A DNA stretch of 64,000 bases from Streptomyces nitrosporeus (GCF_008704555.1 NZ_CP023702.1:4812001-4876000); one strand, 5' to 3'; shown: positions 1-8,492, counted from the first letter of the stretch. The notes: generated by a model not told the origin, from the sequence alone. Program-made: numbers and translations.

Positions 1-762
1 GCCAAGCTGATCGACACGCCCCGCCGCGCCAAGGCCACCAGGATCATCGGCACGCCGGACTACCTGGCCCCCGAGATCGTGGAGGGGCTCCCGCCACGCG
101 CCGCGGTCGACATCTACGCCCTGGCCACGGTCTTCTACGAGCTCCTGGCGGGCTTCACGCCCTTCGGCGGCGGCCACCCCGGCGCCGTACTGCGCCGGCA
201 CGTCACCGAGACCGTCGTCCCGCTGCCCGGCATCCCCGAGGAGCTCTGGCAGCTTTTGGTGCAGTGCCTGGCCAAGGCGCCCGCCTCCCGGCTGCGCGCC
301 TCGGAGCTGGCGACGCGGCTGCGGGAGCTGATCCCGCTGCTGGCCGGGATACCCCCGCTCGACGTCGACGAGCCCGATTCCGGGACCGAGTCGCCGGCGT
401 ACGACGAGCAGGGCTACGCCCCGGTCCCCGAGGAGCCCCGCCGCCGCGGCGCCGTACCGCTGGTCCCGGGCTCCTCCCCCGACTCCAACCGGGACACCCA
501 CACCAGCATGCGGGTCCCGGCCCCCGACGAACTGGCCGGCGGCCCCCTCGGCACCGCCCGCGCCCCCCGCGCCCCGGGCCGGCCCCGCCCGGGATCGGCC
601 CGTAACAGGTCCGGCACCGTCCGCAAGCGTCGTATCACCCTGGGTGTGGCGGCCCTCGCGCTCTGTGCGGCCCTGGGCGTGGGCGGCTGGTTCGCCTTCG
701 GCGGAGACGACCCGGCCCCCACCCCCGAGGACACCCGCAACTCCGCCCCGGCGGCGCCCTGA
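1..762 (+). CDS. Serine/threonine protein kinase, C-terminal part (truncated by window edge)
   Basis: The reading frame is open from base 1, so the 5' part lies outside the window. The visible part is the kinase C-lobe: a GTPDYLAPE activation-segment/APE motif followed by the DIYALATVFYELLAG helix (subdomain IX). A proline- and charge-rich linker follows, then a transmembrane helix near the C-terminus (ITLGVAALALCAALGVGGWF) and a short extracytoplasmic tail. This is the usual plan of actinobacterial PknB-like membrane kinases, though the outer domain is tiny and no PASTA repeats are seen. The catalytic HRD and DFG motifs are not in view, so activity cannot be judged. The gene ends 82 bases before prfB on the same strand. 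Confidence 0.9.
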   Translation, partial: AKLIDTPRRAKATRIIGTPDYLAPEIVEGLPPRAAVDIYALATVFYELLAGFTPFGGGHPGAVLRRHVTETVVPLPGIPEELWQLLVQCLAKAPASRLRASELATRLRELIPLLAGIPPLDVDEPDSGTESPAYDEQGYAPVPEEPRRRGAVPLVPGSSPDSNRDTHTSMRVPAPDELAGGPLGTARAPRAPGRPRPGSARNRSGTVRKRRITLGVAALALCAALGVGGWFAFGGDDPAPTPEDTRNSAPAAP

Positions 763-844
763 CGGCCGCCCGGACTCTCCCCGGCGGGGCCCGGCTCCCC
801 GGGTGGCGGGACAGGTTCATCCGTGCAGCCGTTACGCTGGACCT

Positions 845-1951
845 GTGGCAGTCGTCGATATTTCCGAAGAGCTGAAGTCCCTCTCCTCGACCATGGGGTC
901 GATCGAGGCCGTCCTGGACCTCGATGCGATGAGGGCCGACATCGCCGCGCTCGAGGAGCAGGCGGCGGCGCCCTCCCTCTGGGACGACCCGGAGGCGGCG
1001 CAGAAGATCACCAGCAAGCTCTCGCACCTCCAGGCCGAGGTCCGCAAGGCCGAAGCGCTGCGGAGCCGCATCGACGACCTCGGGGTCCTCTTCGAGCTCG
1101 CCGAGGACGAGGGCGACGCCGACACGCAGGCCGAGGCCGAGGCGGAGCTGGAGTCGGTCCGCAAGGCGCTCGACGAGATGGAGGTCCGCACCCTCCTGTC
1201 CGGCGAGTACGACGCGCGTGAGGCCCTGGTCACGATCCGTGCGGAGGCGGGCGGCGTCGACGCCGCCGACTTCGCCGAGAAGCTCCAGCGCATGTATCTC
1301 CGCTGGGCCGAGCAGCGCGGTTACAAGACCGAGGTCTACGAGACGGCGTACGCCGAAGAGGCCGGCATCAAGTCGACCACCTTCGCCGTCGAGGTCCCCT
1401 ACGCCTACGGCACGCTCTCCGTCGAGCAGGGCACCCACCGCCTGGTCCGTATCTCGCCCTTCGACAACCAGGGCCGCCGCCAGACGTCCTTCGCGGGCGT
1501 GGAGGTGCTGCCGGTGGTCGAGCAGACCGACCACATCGACATCGACGAGTCGGAACTGCGCGTCGACGTGTACCGCTCCTCGGGCCCCGGCGGCCAGGGC
1601 GTCAACACCACGGACTCCGCGGTGCGCCTGACCCACCTGCCGACCGGCATCGTCGTCTCCTGCCAGAACGAGCGTTCGCAGATCCAGAACAAGGCGTCCG
1701 CGATGAACGTCCTCCAGGCCAAGCTGCTCGAACGCCGCCGCCAGGAGGAGCAGGCCAAGATGAACGCGCTCAAGGGCGACGGCGGCAACTCCTGGGGCAA
1801 CCAGATGCGTTCGTACGTCCTGCACCCCTACCAGATGGTCAAGGACCTGCGTACGGAGTTCGAGATCGGCAACCCCGAAGCGGTGTTCAACGGCGAGATC
1901 GACGGCTTCATCGAGGCCGGTATCCGCTGGCGCAAGCAGAACGAGAAGTAG
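845..1951 (+). CDS. prfB: Peptide chain release factor 2
   Basis: A 368-residue class I release factor that ends translation at UGA and UAA. The GGQ loop (SSGPGGQGVNTTDSAVR) that triggers peptidyl-tRNA hydrolysis is intact, and the SPF tripeptide that recognises UGA is present (VRISPFDNQGRRQTSF). The N-terminal helical domain precedes them. The GTG start gives VAVVDISEELKSL. A TACGCT -10-like box lies just upstream with no clear ribosome site, so a leaderless message is possible. No in-frame stop or frameshift site is needed, unlike the autoregulated E. coli gene. A strong hairpin follows the stop. Confidence 0.97.
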   Translation: MAVVDISEELKSLSSTMGSIEAVLDLDAMRADIAALEEQAAAPSLWDDPEAAQKITSKLSHLQAEVRKAEALRSRIDDLGVLFELAEDEGDADTQAEAEAELESVRKALDEMEVRTLLSGEYDAREALVTIRAEAGGVDAADFAEKLQRMYLRWAEQRGYKTEVYETAYAEEAGIKSTTFAVEVPYAYGTLSVEQGTHRLVRISPFDNQGRRQTSFAGVEVLPVVEQTDHIDIDESELRVDVYRSSGPGGQGVNTTDSAVRLTHLPTGIVVSCQNERSQIQNKASAMNVLQAKLLERRRQEEQAKMNALKGDGGNSWGNQMRSYVLHPYQMVKDLRTEFEIGNPEAVFNGEIDGFIEAGIRWRKQNEK

Positions 1952-1968
1952 CCGTACCCGTACGGCGG

Positions 1969-2001
1969 CCGGGCCCGGGCAGGATTCCTGCCCGGGCCCG
2001 G
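1969..2001 (+). terminator. Terminator hairpin after prfB
   Basis: A 33-base inverted repeat has 16-bp perfect arms (CCGGGCCCGGGCAGGA and its complement) around one central base, 17 bases after the prfB stop. There is no T-tract, as is common in Streptomyces. Confidence 0.8.
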
Positions 2002-2312
2002 TGCGTTCGGTGCTTCGGGGTCTTCCGCCTTTCGGCGTACGGGAATTGGGGAACGCTAGGCCAGGAGTGTCACAGTCGTGATGCCGAAAAGCCGTCAAGA
2101 ACCGTCCATAGCGGAGCGTATGCCCCGGAACGGCCTTGACGTTCTCCTTAACTCTGGACAGGGTGCTAGGGCAGCACACGTATGTCTGGGACAGGTGTGA
2201 TCGGGGGCGGGATGAAACACGGCGACGTGGCCCCGCGGAGAACGACCCCGCTGGGCCGTGGACCGCATATGGCTGCTCCAACGACGAGATCAGCTACTGG
2301 GGGTAGCAACAG
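2002..2312. other. Intergenic region upstream of the surface protein gene
   Basis: No convincing gene is seen here. It presumably carries the promoter of the downstream surface protein. TTGACG at 2136-2141 and a TAGGGC at 2167-2172 are suggestive but their spacing (25 bases) is too long for a standard sigma-70 promoter. The long untranslated stretch could hold a leader RNA, but no known riboswitch consensus was recognised. Confidence 0.4.
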
Positions 2313-3164
2313 ATGACCAAGAAGACGCGCGTACGCGTCGCTCGGATAGCTGCCGGCGCGGTTATCGCCGCGGGCGCCTCGCTCACCGTCACCGGTGCCG
2401 CGCAGGCTGCGGGCTTCATCGGCGTGGACGCTGACGACTCCTCGGTGACCGTCCAGACCGGTTACACGGGTGAGGAGGACGACCCGACCAACCCGGGCGA
2501 GAACCCGGACAACCCCGGTGGTGAGAACCCGGGCGGGGAGAACCCCGGTGGTGAGAACCCTGGCGGGGAGAACCCCGGTGGTGAGAACCCTGGCGGTGAG
2601 AACCCCGGTGGTGAGAACCCTGGCGGTGAGAACCCCGGTGGTGAGAACCCCGGTGGTGAGAACCCTGGCGGTGAGAACCCCGGTGGTGAGAACCCGGGCG
2701 GGGAGAACCCGGGCGGGGAGAACCCCGGTGGTGAGAACCCGGGCGGGGAGAACCCTGGCGGTGAGAACCCCGGTGGGGAGAACCCTGGCGGTGAGAACCC
2801 GGGCGGTGAGAACCCCGGTGGGGAGAACCCCGGTGGTGAGAACCCGGGCGAGGAGAACCCGGGCGGGGAGAACCCCGACGGCGAGACGCCGGGAAGCGTC
2901 ACCGGCGGGTCCACCGGTGGGTCCACCGGCGGCAACGGCTCCGGCTGCACCGTCGACGGCGACAGCATCGCCTGCGCCGACAACACCGACACCAACAGCG
3001 CCGGCAACCAGCCGGTCGAGCAGGGCAAGGGCAAGGACGAGCTGGCCGAGACCGGTGCGGCCGAGACCACGTTCCTGCTGATCGGTGCCGCCACGATGAT
3101 CGCGGGCGGTATCGGCTTCCGTGTCCTGCCGCGCCTGGCCGGCGGCAGCCGCGCGGCTGTCTGA
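2313..3164 (+). CDS. LAxTG-anchored surface protein with NPGGE pentapeptide repeats
   Basis: The 283-residue product has a signal peptide (basic MTKKTRVRVAR, hydrophobic core, cut near AQAAG). A short region follows, then more than 20 near-perfect GGENP pentapeptides (about residues 68-190), then a glycine/serine-rich section with one cysteine pair. The C-terminus has a cell-wall sorting signal: LAETG, a hydrophobic helix, and a basic tail. LAxTG is the motif used by the class E sortases of streptomycetes. The protein is therefore expected to be covalently attached to peptidoglycan. The repeat region would form an extended, flexible stalk with no apparent catalytic domain. The ATG start is preceded by GGGGGT. 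The function is unknown. Confidence 0.85.
   Translation: MTKKTRVRVARIAAGAVIAAGASLTVTGAAQAAGFIGVDADDSSVTVQTGYTGEEDDPTNPGENPDNPGGENPGGENPGGENPGGENPGGENPGGENPGGENPGGENPGGENPGGENPGGENPGGENPGGENPGGENPGGENPGGENPGGENPGGENPGGENPGGENPGGENPGGENPGEENPGGENPDGETPGSVTGGSTGGSTGGNGSGCTVDGDSIACADNTDTNSAGNQPVEQGKGKDELAETGAAETTFLLIGAATMIAGGIGFRVLPRLAGGSRAAV
2516..2880 (+). repeat. 15-bp tandem repeat array coding GGENP
   Basis: About 23 copies of a 15-base unit vary only at the third bases of the glycine and proline codons (ggtggtgagaaccc / ggcggggagaaccc types). The array lies in frame inside the surface protein gene, so copy-number change would alter stalk length without a frameshift. Confidence 0.9.
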
Positions 3165-3227
3165 GCCGTACGGGAACAACGTACGACACCGCCCCGCACG
3201 GCCGTGAAAGGGCCGTAGAGGCGTACA

Positions 3228-3270
3228 GAAGGGCCCGGGGAAGCCGTCAGACGGCTCCCCCGGGCCCTTC
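3228..3270. terminator. Bidirectional terminator
   Basis: A perfect 13-bp stem (GAAGGGCCCGGGG with its complement) encloses a second stem (AGCCGT/ACGGCT). It sits between the convergent surface protein gene and the small membrane protein gene. Confidence 0.85.
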
Positions 3271-3336
3271 CGGTGTTCCAGGACCCCCTCGGGGGCCTCA
3301 TGGCGGTCCCGGCCCGGCACCGGGCGCGCGAGGCGG

Positions 3337-3528
3337 TCAGGCCGCCTGGTGCACCAGCAGGGCCAGCGCCGCCAGCAGGACCACCATCAGTGCGATCAGC
3401 GCCGCCGGTGAGACGTTCGCGAAGAGCCCCTGCTCCTCCATACGCTCCCGGCTCGCCCGGCAGACGCGACAGCGCCCCTCGGCCACCGGAGCCGCGCAGT
3501 TCGCGCACACCAGTCGGTCATAGGTCAT
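3337..3528 (-). CDS. Small zinc-ribbon membrane protein
   Basis: A 63-residue protein, MTYDRLVCANCAAPVAEGR and onward, has two CxxC motifs (CANC, CRVC) that could bind zinc, then one C-terminal transmembrane helix (ALIALMVVLLAALALLV). GGAGGA lies six bases before this ATG. An alternative ATG two codons upstream (3534) directly abuts GGAGGA, so 3528 is preferred. The protein is conserved in style among streptomycetes but has no known role. It is convergent with the surface protein gene and divergent from ftsE. Confidence 0.75.
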   Translation of the reverse strand: MTYDRLVCANCAAPVAEGRCRVCRASRERMEEQGLFANVSPAALIALMVVLLAALALLVHQAA

Positions 3529-3798
3529 GCGCATTCCTCCTCCCGCGCGGCGGAGCCGCATCACACGTTCTCTCCGCACAACGCTCAGGGAAACGCGACC
3601 GTTCCCCCTTCCACTGTGCCAGCCCCGGCCGGTTTCGGCGCGGCCCGAGGTGTTCCGGAAAGCACGGGCCCGGCCCGCCCCGGTTCGTTCCCCGCCACTT
3701 TCCGTCACAAATCCCTCATCGACGGACGCCGACTGCGCGCCTCAGCCCGGTTCGCGTATGGTCACGCACACCTACTCCCGGCCGACCGTGGTGCATCC

Positions 3799-4488
3799 GT
3801 GATCCGATTCGACAACGTCTCCAAGACCTACCCGAAGCAGAGCCGCCCAGCGCTCCGGGATGTCTCACTCGACATCGAGAAGGGTGAGTTCGTCTTCCTG
3901 GTGGGCTCCTCCGGCTCCGGTAAGTCCACCTTCATGAAGCTCATCCTCCGCGAGGAGCGCGCCAGCACGGGCACCGTCCACGTGCTCGGCAAGGACCTCT
4001 CGCGGCTGTCCAACTGGAAGGTGCCGCAGCTGCGCCGCCAGCTGGGCAACGTCTTCCAGGACTTCCGGCTGCTGCCGAACAAGACCGTCGCCCAGAACGT
4101 GGCCTTCGCGCAGGAGGTCATCGGCAAGCCGCGCGGCGAGATCCGCAAGGCCGTGCCGCAGGTGCTGGACCTCGTCGGCCTCGGCGGCAAGGAGGACCGG
4201 ATGCCCGGCGAGCTCTCCGGCGGTGAGCAGCAACGTGTCGCCATCGCGCGGGCGTTCGTCAACCGCCCCATGCTGCTGATCGCGGACGAGCCCACCGGTA
4301 ACCTCGACCCGCAGACCTCCGTGGGCATCATGAAGCTGCTGGACCGGATCAACCGGACCGGCACCACCGTGATCATGGCGACCCACGACCAGAACATCGT
4401 CGACCAGATGCGCAAGCGCGTCATCGAGCTCGAGCAGGGCCGTCTCGTCCGTGACCAGGCGCGCGGCGTCTACGGATACCAGCACTGA
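3799..4488 (+). CDS. ftsE: Cell division ATP-binding protein FtsE
   Basis: The 229-residue ABC ATPase is the exact usual FtsE length. It has Walker A GSSGSGKST, signature LSGGEQQRV, Walker B MLLIADEPTGNLDP and an H-loop ATHD. FtsE pairs with FtsX to form a membrane complex that activates peptidoglycan hydrolases at division and growth sites rather than transporting a substrate. The GTG start gives VIRFDNVSKTYPKQSRPAL, which matches family starts; upstream in-frame codons lack family similarity. ftsX follows after 53 bases. Confidence 0.97.
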   Translation: MIRFDNVSKTYPKQSRPALRDVSLDIEKGEFVFLVGSSGSGKSTFMKLILREERASTGTVHVLGKDLSRLSNWKVPQLRRQLGNVFQDFRLLPNKTVAQNVAFAQEVIGKPRGEIRKAVPQVLDLVGLGGKEDRMPGELSGGEQQRVAIARAFVNRPMLLIADEPTGNLDPQTSVGIMKLLDRINRTGTTVIMATHDQNIVDQMRKRVIELEQGRLVRDQARGVYGYQH

Positions 4489-4541
4489 GCGGGCCCGTCC
4501 CGCTCACGCCCCCGCACGAGTACCGATACTGAAAGGACGCC

Positions 4542-5462
4542 ATGCGCGCCCAGTTCGTCCTGTCGGAGATCGGCGTCGGTCTCCGTCGCAATCTCACGAT
4601 GACCTTCGCGGTCGTGGTCTCCGTCGCCCTCTCGCTCGCCCTGTTCGGCGGTGCGCTGCTGCTGCGCGAGCAGGTCGGCTCGATGAAGACCTACTGGTAC
4701 GACAAGGTCAACGTCTCGATCTACCTCTGCAACAAGAACGACGCCAAGACCACGCCCAAGTGCGCGAAGGGCGCGGTCACGGCCGAGCAGAAGGCACAGA
4801 TCAAGTCCGATCTGGAGAAGATGGACATCGTCGAGAAGCCGGTGCTCTTCGAGACGGTCGACGAGGCGTACAAGCACTACCAGGAGGAGTTCGGCGACTC
4901 CCCGATGGCCGGCAGCATCACGCCGGACCAGATGCAGGAGTCGTTCCGGGTCAAGCTCAAGGACCCGCAGAAGTACAAGGTGGTCGCGACGGCCTTCGCC
5001 GGACGTGACGGGGTGCAGTCCGTGGCGGACCAGCGCAGCATCCTGGACAACCTCTTCGAATTGATGAACGGTATGAACGTGGCGGCGATCGTGCTGATGG
5101 CACTGATGCTGGTCATCGCGTTGATGCTCATCGTCAACACCGTCCGCGTCTCGGCGTTCAGCCGGAGACGGGAGACGGGCATCATGCGGCTGGTGGGCGC
5201 CTCCGGCTTCTACATCCAGATGCCGTTCATCATGGAGGCCGCGTTCGCGGGTCTGATCGGCGGCGTCTTCGCCTGCGTACTGCTGCTGGCGGCACGGTAC
5301 TTCCTGATCGACGGCGGTCTCGCGCTCCAGGAGAAGCTGAACCTGATCGACTTCATCGGTTGGGACGCGGTGCTCACCAAGCTGCCGCTGGTCCTCGCGA
5401 TCGGACTGCTGATGCCCGCCGTGGCCGCGTTGTTCGCGTTGCGCAAGTACCTGAAGGTGTGA
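4542..5462 (+). CDS. ftsX: Cell division protein FtsX
   Basis: A 306-residue FtsX-type permease. It has an N-terminal transmembrane helix (MTFAVVVSVALSLALFGGALL), a large extracytoplasmic domain with two cysteines (residues about 25-175) and three C-terminal helices. The cytoplasmic RRRETGIMRLVGAS motif before helix 3 is typical. It couples FtsE ATP hydrolysis to an outside hydrolase. AAAGGA lies seven bases before the ATG. It forms an operon with ftsE, closed by a hairpin immediately after the stop. Confidence 0.97.
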   Translation: MRAQFVLSEIGVGLRRNLTMTFAVVVSVALSLALFGGALLLREQVGSMKTYWYDKVNVSIYLCNKNDAKTTPKCAKGAVTAEQKAQIKSDLEKMDIVEKPVLFETVDEAYKHYQEEFGDSPMAGSITPDQMQESFRVKLKDPQKYKVVATAFAGRDGVQSVADQRSILDNLFELMNGMNVAAIVLMALMLVIALMLIVNTVRVSAFSRRRETGIMRLVGASGFYIQMPFIMEAAFAGLIGGVFACVLLLAARYFLIDGGLALQEKLNLIDFIGWDAVLTKLPLVLAIGLLMPAVAALFALRKYLKV

Positions 5463-5466
5463 CAAG

Positions 5467-5511
5467 CGCCCCGTCGGGCTTACGGCTCACCAGCCGTGTA
5501 CCGACGGGGCG
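5467..5511 (+). terminator. Terminator after ftsEX
   Basis: Arms CGCCCCGTCGG and CCGACGGGGCG enclose an inner ACGGCT/AGCCGT stem and are followed by TTGT. The hairpin starts five bases after the ftsX stop. Confidence 0.8.
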
Positions 5512-5530
5512 TTGTCCTACACTCGGCCCC

Positions 5531-6730
5531 ATGCCGGACCAAACGCACCGTTTCGGACCCCGCGGTGCCGGCCGCGGGGCCGCTCTGACGTTGGTGTTCG
5601 CGAGTGTGCTGGCCACCGCCGCGGTCACCGGTGCCCTCCCCGGGGAGGACGGCGGGCGGGAGGCGGAGATAGCCGCGCGTTCCGTCTCCTCCACGGTCGC
5701 TCCGGTCGCTCCGGTCGACCGCGCGGAGATCGAGGAGGCCGCGGCCGGCGCCGAGGCGGACGGCACATCCGTCACCGAGGCCGCCGAGGAGGTCGTCAGC
5801 CGCAGCGGGGACCGCTGGGGCGCGGTGTACGACGAGCGGGAGTACGAGGAGTTCGAGCAGGCCCTCGACGGTGCGTACACCGGGGTCGGGATCTCCGCCC
5901 GCCGCCCGGCCGGGGGCGAGGTCACCGTGGCCCGGGTCCATCCCGGCGGGCCCGCGGACCGGGCCGGGATACGTGAGGGCGACCGGATCCTGGAGGTCGA
6001 CGGCCGGGCCGTCGGCGAGCGCCCCGTGGCCGAGGTGGTCGCGTGGCTGCGCGGTGACGCGCAGGACGCCGCCGAGGGGACCACCGTCGTCCTCGGGCTG
6101 CGGCGCGGCGGTCGCACCTGGCCGGCGACGCTGACGCGGGCCCGGCTCAGCACGGAGCCGGTCACCGTCCGGCGGCTGGGCGACGATCCCGCCGCCGCCT
6201 TACTGATCAAGGTGTCCGCCTTCACCAAGGGGTCCGGCGGGAAGGTCCGCGAGGCCGTGGACACGGCCCCCGGGGGCGCCGGGATCCTGCTGGACCTGCG
6301 TGCCAACCAGGGCGGCCTGGTCTCCGAGGCCGTCACCGCCTCCTCCGCCTTCCTGGACGGCGGCCTGGTCGCGACGTACGACGTACACGGTGAACAGCGC
6401 GCGCTGTACGCCGAGCCCGGCGGCGACACCGAGCGGCCCGTGGTGGTGCTGGTGGACGGCGGCACGATGAGCGCGGCGGAGCTCCTCACCGGTGCCCTCC
6501 AGGACCGGGGCAGGGCGGTGACCGTGGGAACCCGCACCTTCGGCAAGGGATCCGTGCAGATGCCGAGCAGGCTCCCGGGAGGCTCCGTCGCCGAGCTGAC
6601 CGTCGGGCAGTACCGCACCCCGGCGGGCCGCACCGTCGAGGGCAGCGGCATCACGCCGGACGTCGGGGCGGACGCGGAGGCCGAAGACCGGGCCGAGACG
6701 GTATTGAGTGGCCTCGGGGGCGGGTCGTAG
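5531..6730 (+). CDS. S41 family C-terminal processing peptidase (Ctp-like), with TTA codon
   Basis: The 399-residue exported protease has a signal/anchor segment (ALTLVFASVLATAAVTGAL), a PDZ domain (about residues 110-200; GVGISAR, GIREGDRILEVDG) and an S41 catalytic core. The catalytic serine is in GGTMSAAE and the general-base lysine in GKGSVQ. Such enzymes trim or degrade envelope proteins. The ATG is preceded by TACACT at 5518-5523 and no ribosome site, suggesting a leaderless message. Codon 6200-6202 is TTA, so synthesis should depend on the bldA leucyl-tRNA. It sits between ftsX and smpB, as in other streptomycetes. Confidence 0.93.
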   Translation: MPDQTHRFGPRGAGRGAALTLVFASVLATAAVTGALPGEDGGREAEIAARSVSSTVAPVAPVDRAEIEEAAAGAEADGTSVTEAAEEVVSRSGDRWGAVYDEREYEEFEQALDGAYTGVGISARRPAGGEVTVARVHPGGPADRAGIREGDRILEVDGRAVGERPVAEVVAWLRGDAQDAAEGTTVVLGLRRGGRTWPATLTRARLSTEPVTVRRLGDDPAAALLIKVSAFTKGSGGKVREAVDTAPGGAGILLDLRANQGGLVSEAVTASSAFLDGGLVATYDVHGEQRALYAEPGGDTERPVVVLVDGGTMSAAELLTGALQDRGRAVTVGTRTFGKGSVQMPSRLPGGSVAELTVGQYRTPAGRTVEGSGITPDVGADAEAEDRAETVLSGLGGGS

Positions 6731-6748
6731 TGCGAAAATGACCGCACT

Positions 6749-7243
6749 ATGGCCAAGAGCAAAGACAAAGACAACGGGCGCAAGATGATCGCCCAGAACA
6801 AGAAGGCCCGGCACGACTACCACATCCTCGACACCTACGAGTGCGGTCTCGTGCTCATGGGTACGGAGGTCAAGTCGCTGCGGCTGGGCCGGGCGTCGCT
6901 GGTCGACGGCTTCGTCCAGATCGACAACGGCGAGGCGTGGCTGCACAACATCCATGTCCCGGAGTACGTCCAGGGCACCTGGACCAACCACGCGGCGAAG
7001 CGCAAGCGCAAGCTGCTCCTGCACCGGGCCGAGATCGACAAGCTCCAGGCCAAGTCCCAGGAGACGGGTCACACGATCGTGCCCCTCGCCCTGTACTTCA
7101 AGGACAGCCGGGTCAAGGTCGAGATCGCGCTCGCCAAGGGCAAGAAGGAGTACGACAAGCGCCAGACCCTGCGGGAGAAGCAGGACACCCGCGAGACCAA
7201 CCGCGCCATCGCGGCGGCCCGCCGCCGCCAGCGCCAGGGCTGA
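6749..7243 (+). CDS. smpB: SsrA-binding protein SmpB
   Basis: A 164-residue OB-fold protein that binds tmRNA and delivers it to stalled ribosomes. Recognisable family signatures are IAQNKKARHDYHI, GLVLMGTEVKSLR and NGEAWLHNIHVPEY, with a basic C-terminal tail (EKQDTRETNRAIAAARRRQ) that enters the mRNA channel. The partner RNA gene ssrA lies 120 bases downstream on the same strand. Confidence 0.98.
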   Translation: MAKSKDKDNGRKMIAQNKKARHDYHILDTYECGLVLMGTEVKSLRLGRASLVDGFVQIDNGEAWLHNIHVPEYVQGTWTNHAAKRKRKLLLHRAEIDKLQAKSQETGHTIVPLALYFKDSRVKVEIALAKGKKEYDKRQTLREKQDTRETNRAIAAARRRQRQG

Positions 7244-7363
7244 GGACCGGGCGGGAAGCGGGCCGGCGCCGGGGCCACCGGAATACAGTGGCATCCGTGT
7301 GCGTTGGTCACGTACGATGGGCCGTGCACCTCACAGAGGGTGCGCGTTTTGAAAACACCACAT

Positions 7364-7751
7364 GGGGATGATCGGTTTCGACAGCGGATGTCGAAGCAGG
7401 GGAAGCGAGTCGAGGAAGCGGCAATGATCTCGTAAACCATATGTCGCAACCAATAATCGCCAACACCAAGCGCGATTCCTCCGCCTTCGCCCTCGCTGCC
7501 TAATTAGCAGCTAAGCGAAGACTCTGCGGAGTGTCAGCCCGGGGGTGATCCCGACCCGGATCCTGGCATCATCAAGGGATCTAAACTTCTGAGCCCGGTC
7601 ACGGGGCCCAGAAGGAAATCAAACAGTGGCTGGGCCTGTCGGAGGCTTGTTCGCGTGACCTCCGGGGCCGAGAAAAGCACAGCGAACTGCACTCGGAGAA
7701 GCCCTGGTTCCGCACCGTTGGACGCGGGTTCGATTCCCGCCATCTCCACCA
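7364..7751 (+). ncRNA. ssrA: Transfer-messenger RNA (tmRNA)
   Basis: The 5' end GGGGATGATCGGTTTCGACA and the 3' end ...TTCGATTCCCGCCATCTCCACCA form the alanine tRNA-like acceptor (GGGGATG pairs with CATCTCC), with CCA encoded. The tag reading frame runs from 7459 and reads ANTKRDSSAFALAA then TAA at 7501. The LAA ending is the expected degradation signal. Relative to the S. coelicolor tag as remembered, two glutamines are missing in the middle. A rho-independent terminator follows. Confidence 0.96.
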
Positions 7752-7761
7752 CCCCATGTAA

Positions 7762-7801
7762 GCCTCCGCCCCGCGAGTTCTCTCGCGGGGCGGAGGCTTT
7801 T
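7762..7801 (+). terminator. Rho-independent terminator of ssrA
   Basis: The stem GCCTCCGCCCCGCGAG / CTCGCGGGGCGGAGGC has loop TTCT and a TTTT tail. It starts 11 bases after the tmRNA 3' end. Confidence 0.95.
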
Positions 7802-8057
7802 GTGTGCCGGGTGCCGTGTGCCGTGTGCCGGGTGGATTCCGGTTCCGGCGCCGGTTCCGCCGGCGATCGCGGGCCGACGGCATGCATGTCCGGCGGCAAT
7901 ACGCCATAAGGTCCCGCCCCCCGTTCCGCGGCGACAGCGGCGGCGGCCCGGAGCCACCCCGTCGGACATCCGGGTCCGGCCGGAACCACCTCCCCGCCCG
8001 TTCCCGGTGCGGCATGCTGGGCATGCAGCGAAACCGAGACGTCCGACGGGGGGATGC
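7802..8057. other. Intergenic region between ssrA and the EACC1/caspase operon
   Basis: No gene is supported here. A short run of GTGCCGGGTGCCGTGTGCC-type repeats occurs at about 7803-7832. The segment is the junction between the conserved smpB-ssrA block and the accessory conflict-type genes. No integrase remnant or copy of the tmRNA 3' end was found in it. Confidence 0.4.
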
Positions 8058-8492
8058 ATGCACCTGGTCATGACAGTGCGCGCCGGGGACGGGGGAGACG
8101 AAGCGAACGGTGCCGCCGAGCTGCTCCGGTGGCTGCGGAACGAGCCCCGGCTGAAGAGCCGCGTCGGCCGCCTGGACCGGGACGGGGCCCCGGCCGGCGC
8201 GATGGGCCCCGTCGTCGATGCCGTCGTGGCGGTCCTGGAGCCGGGAGGGGTGGCCGCGGTGTTCGCGGGGGCGCTGGTCGCCTGGGTGCAGACCCGTCGG
8301 GGCAGTTGGACCGTTACCGTGCGCCGCCCCGACGGGACCGAGATCTCCCTCTCCTCCAGCCGCGCCCGTGCGCTCGGCCCCGAGGAGGCCGCGGCCCTCG
8401 CCGAGCAGCTGATACGCCCGCCGGGGGACGCGGAGGACACCGGGCCCCGGGCGGAGGACACCGGATCCCAGGCCCCCGGACATGACGGGTGA
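8058..8492 (+). CDS. EACC1-like effector-associated small protein
   Basis: The 144-residue protein has a central pattern AAELLRWLRNEP...GAMGPVVDAVVAVLEPGGVAAVFAGALVAWVQTRRGSWTVTVRRPDGTEISLSSSRAR. This matches the family called effector-associated constant component 1. That family is regularly encoded just upstream of caspase-like or other effectors with STAND NTPases. A hydrophobic glycine-rich helix (about residues 55-80) and a C-terminal beta-hairpin are visible. The ATG follows GGGGGG. Its last 11 bases overlap the caspase gene, implying translational coupling. The role is probably regulatory or coupling; the molecular action is unknown. The assignment is from remembered family patterns. 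Confidence 0.75.
   Translation: MHLVMTVRAGDGGDEANGAAELLRWLRNEPRLKSRVGRLDRDGAPAGAMGPVVDAVVAVLEPGGVAAVFAGALVAWVQTRRGSWTVTVRRPDGTEISLSSSRARALGPEEAAALAEQLIRPPGDAEDTGPRAEDTGSQAPGHDG

Noticed and set aside
845..1951. Programmed frameshift in prfB
   Set aside because: The frame is open from the GTG start to the stop with no internal TGA; autoregulatory frameshifting is not used.
635..2281. Long minus-strand open frame opposite prfB
   Set aside because: It is a mirror frame of prfB and the following intergenic region, with composition typical of high-GC shadows and no domain.
2166..3508. Minus-strand frames with GFSPPGFSPP or VLTTGVLTARVL repeats opposite the surface protein
   Set aside because: They are reverse translations of the 15-bp repeat; the plus-strand product has a signal peptide and sorting signal.
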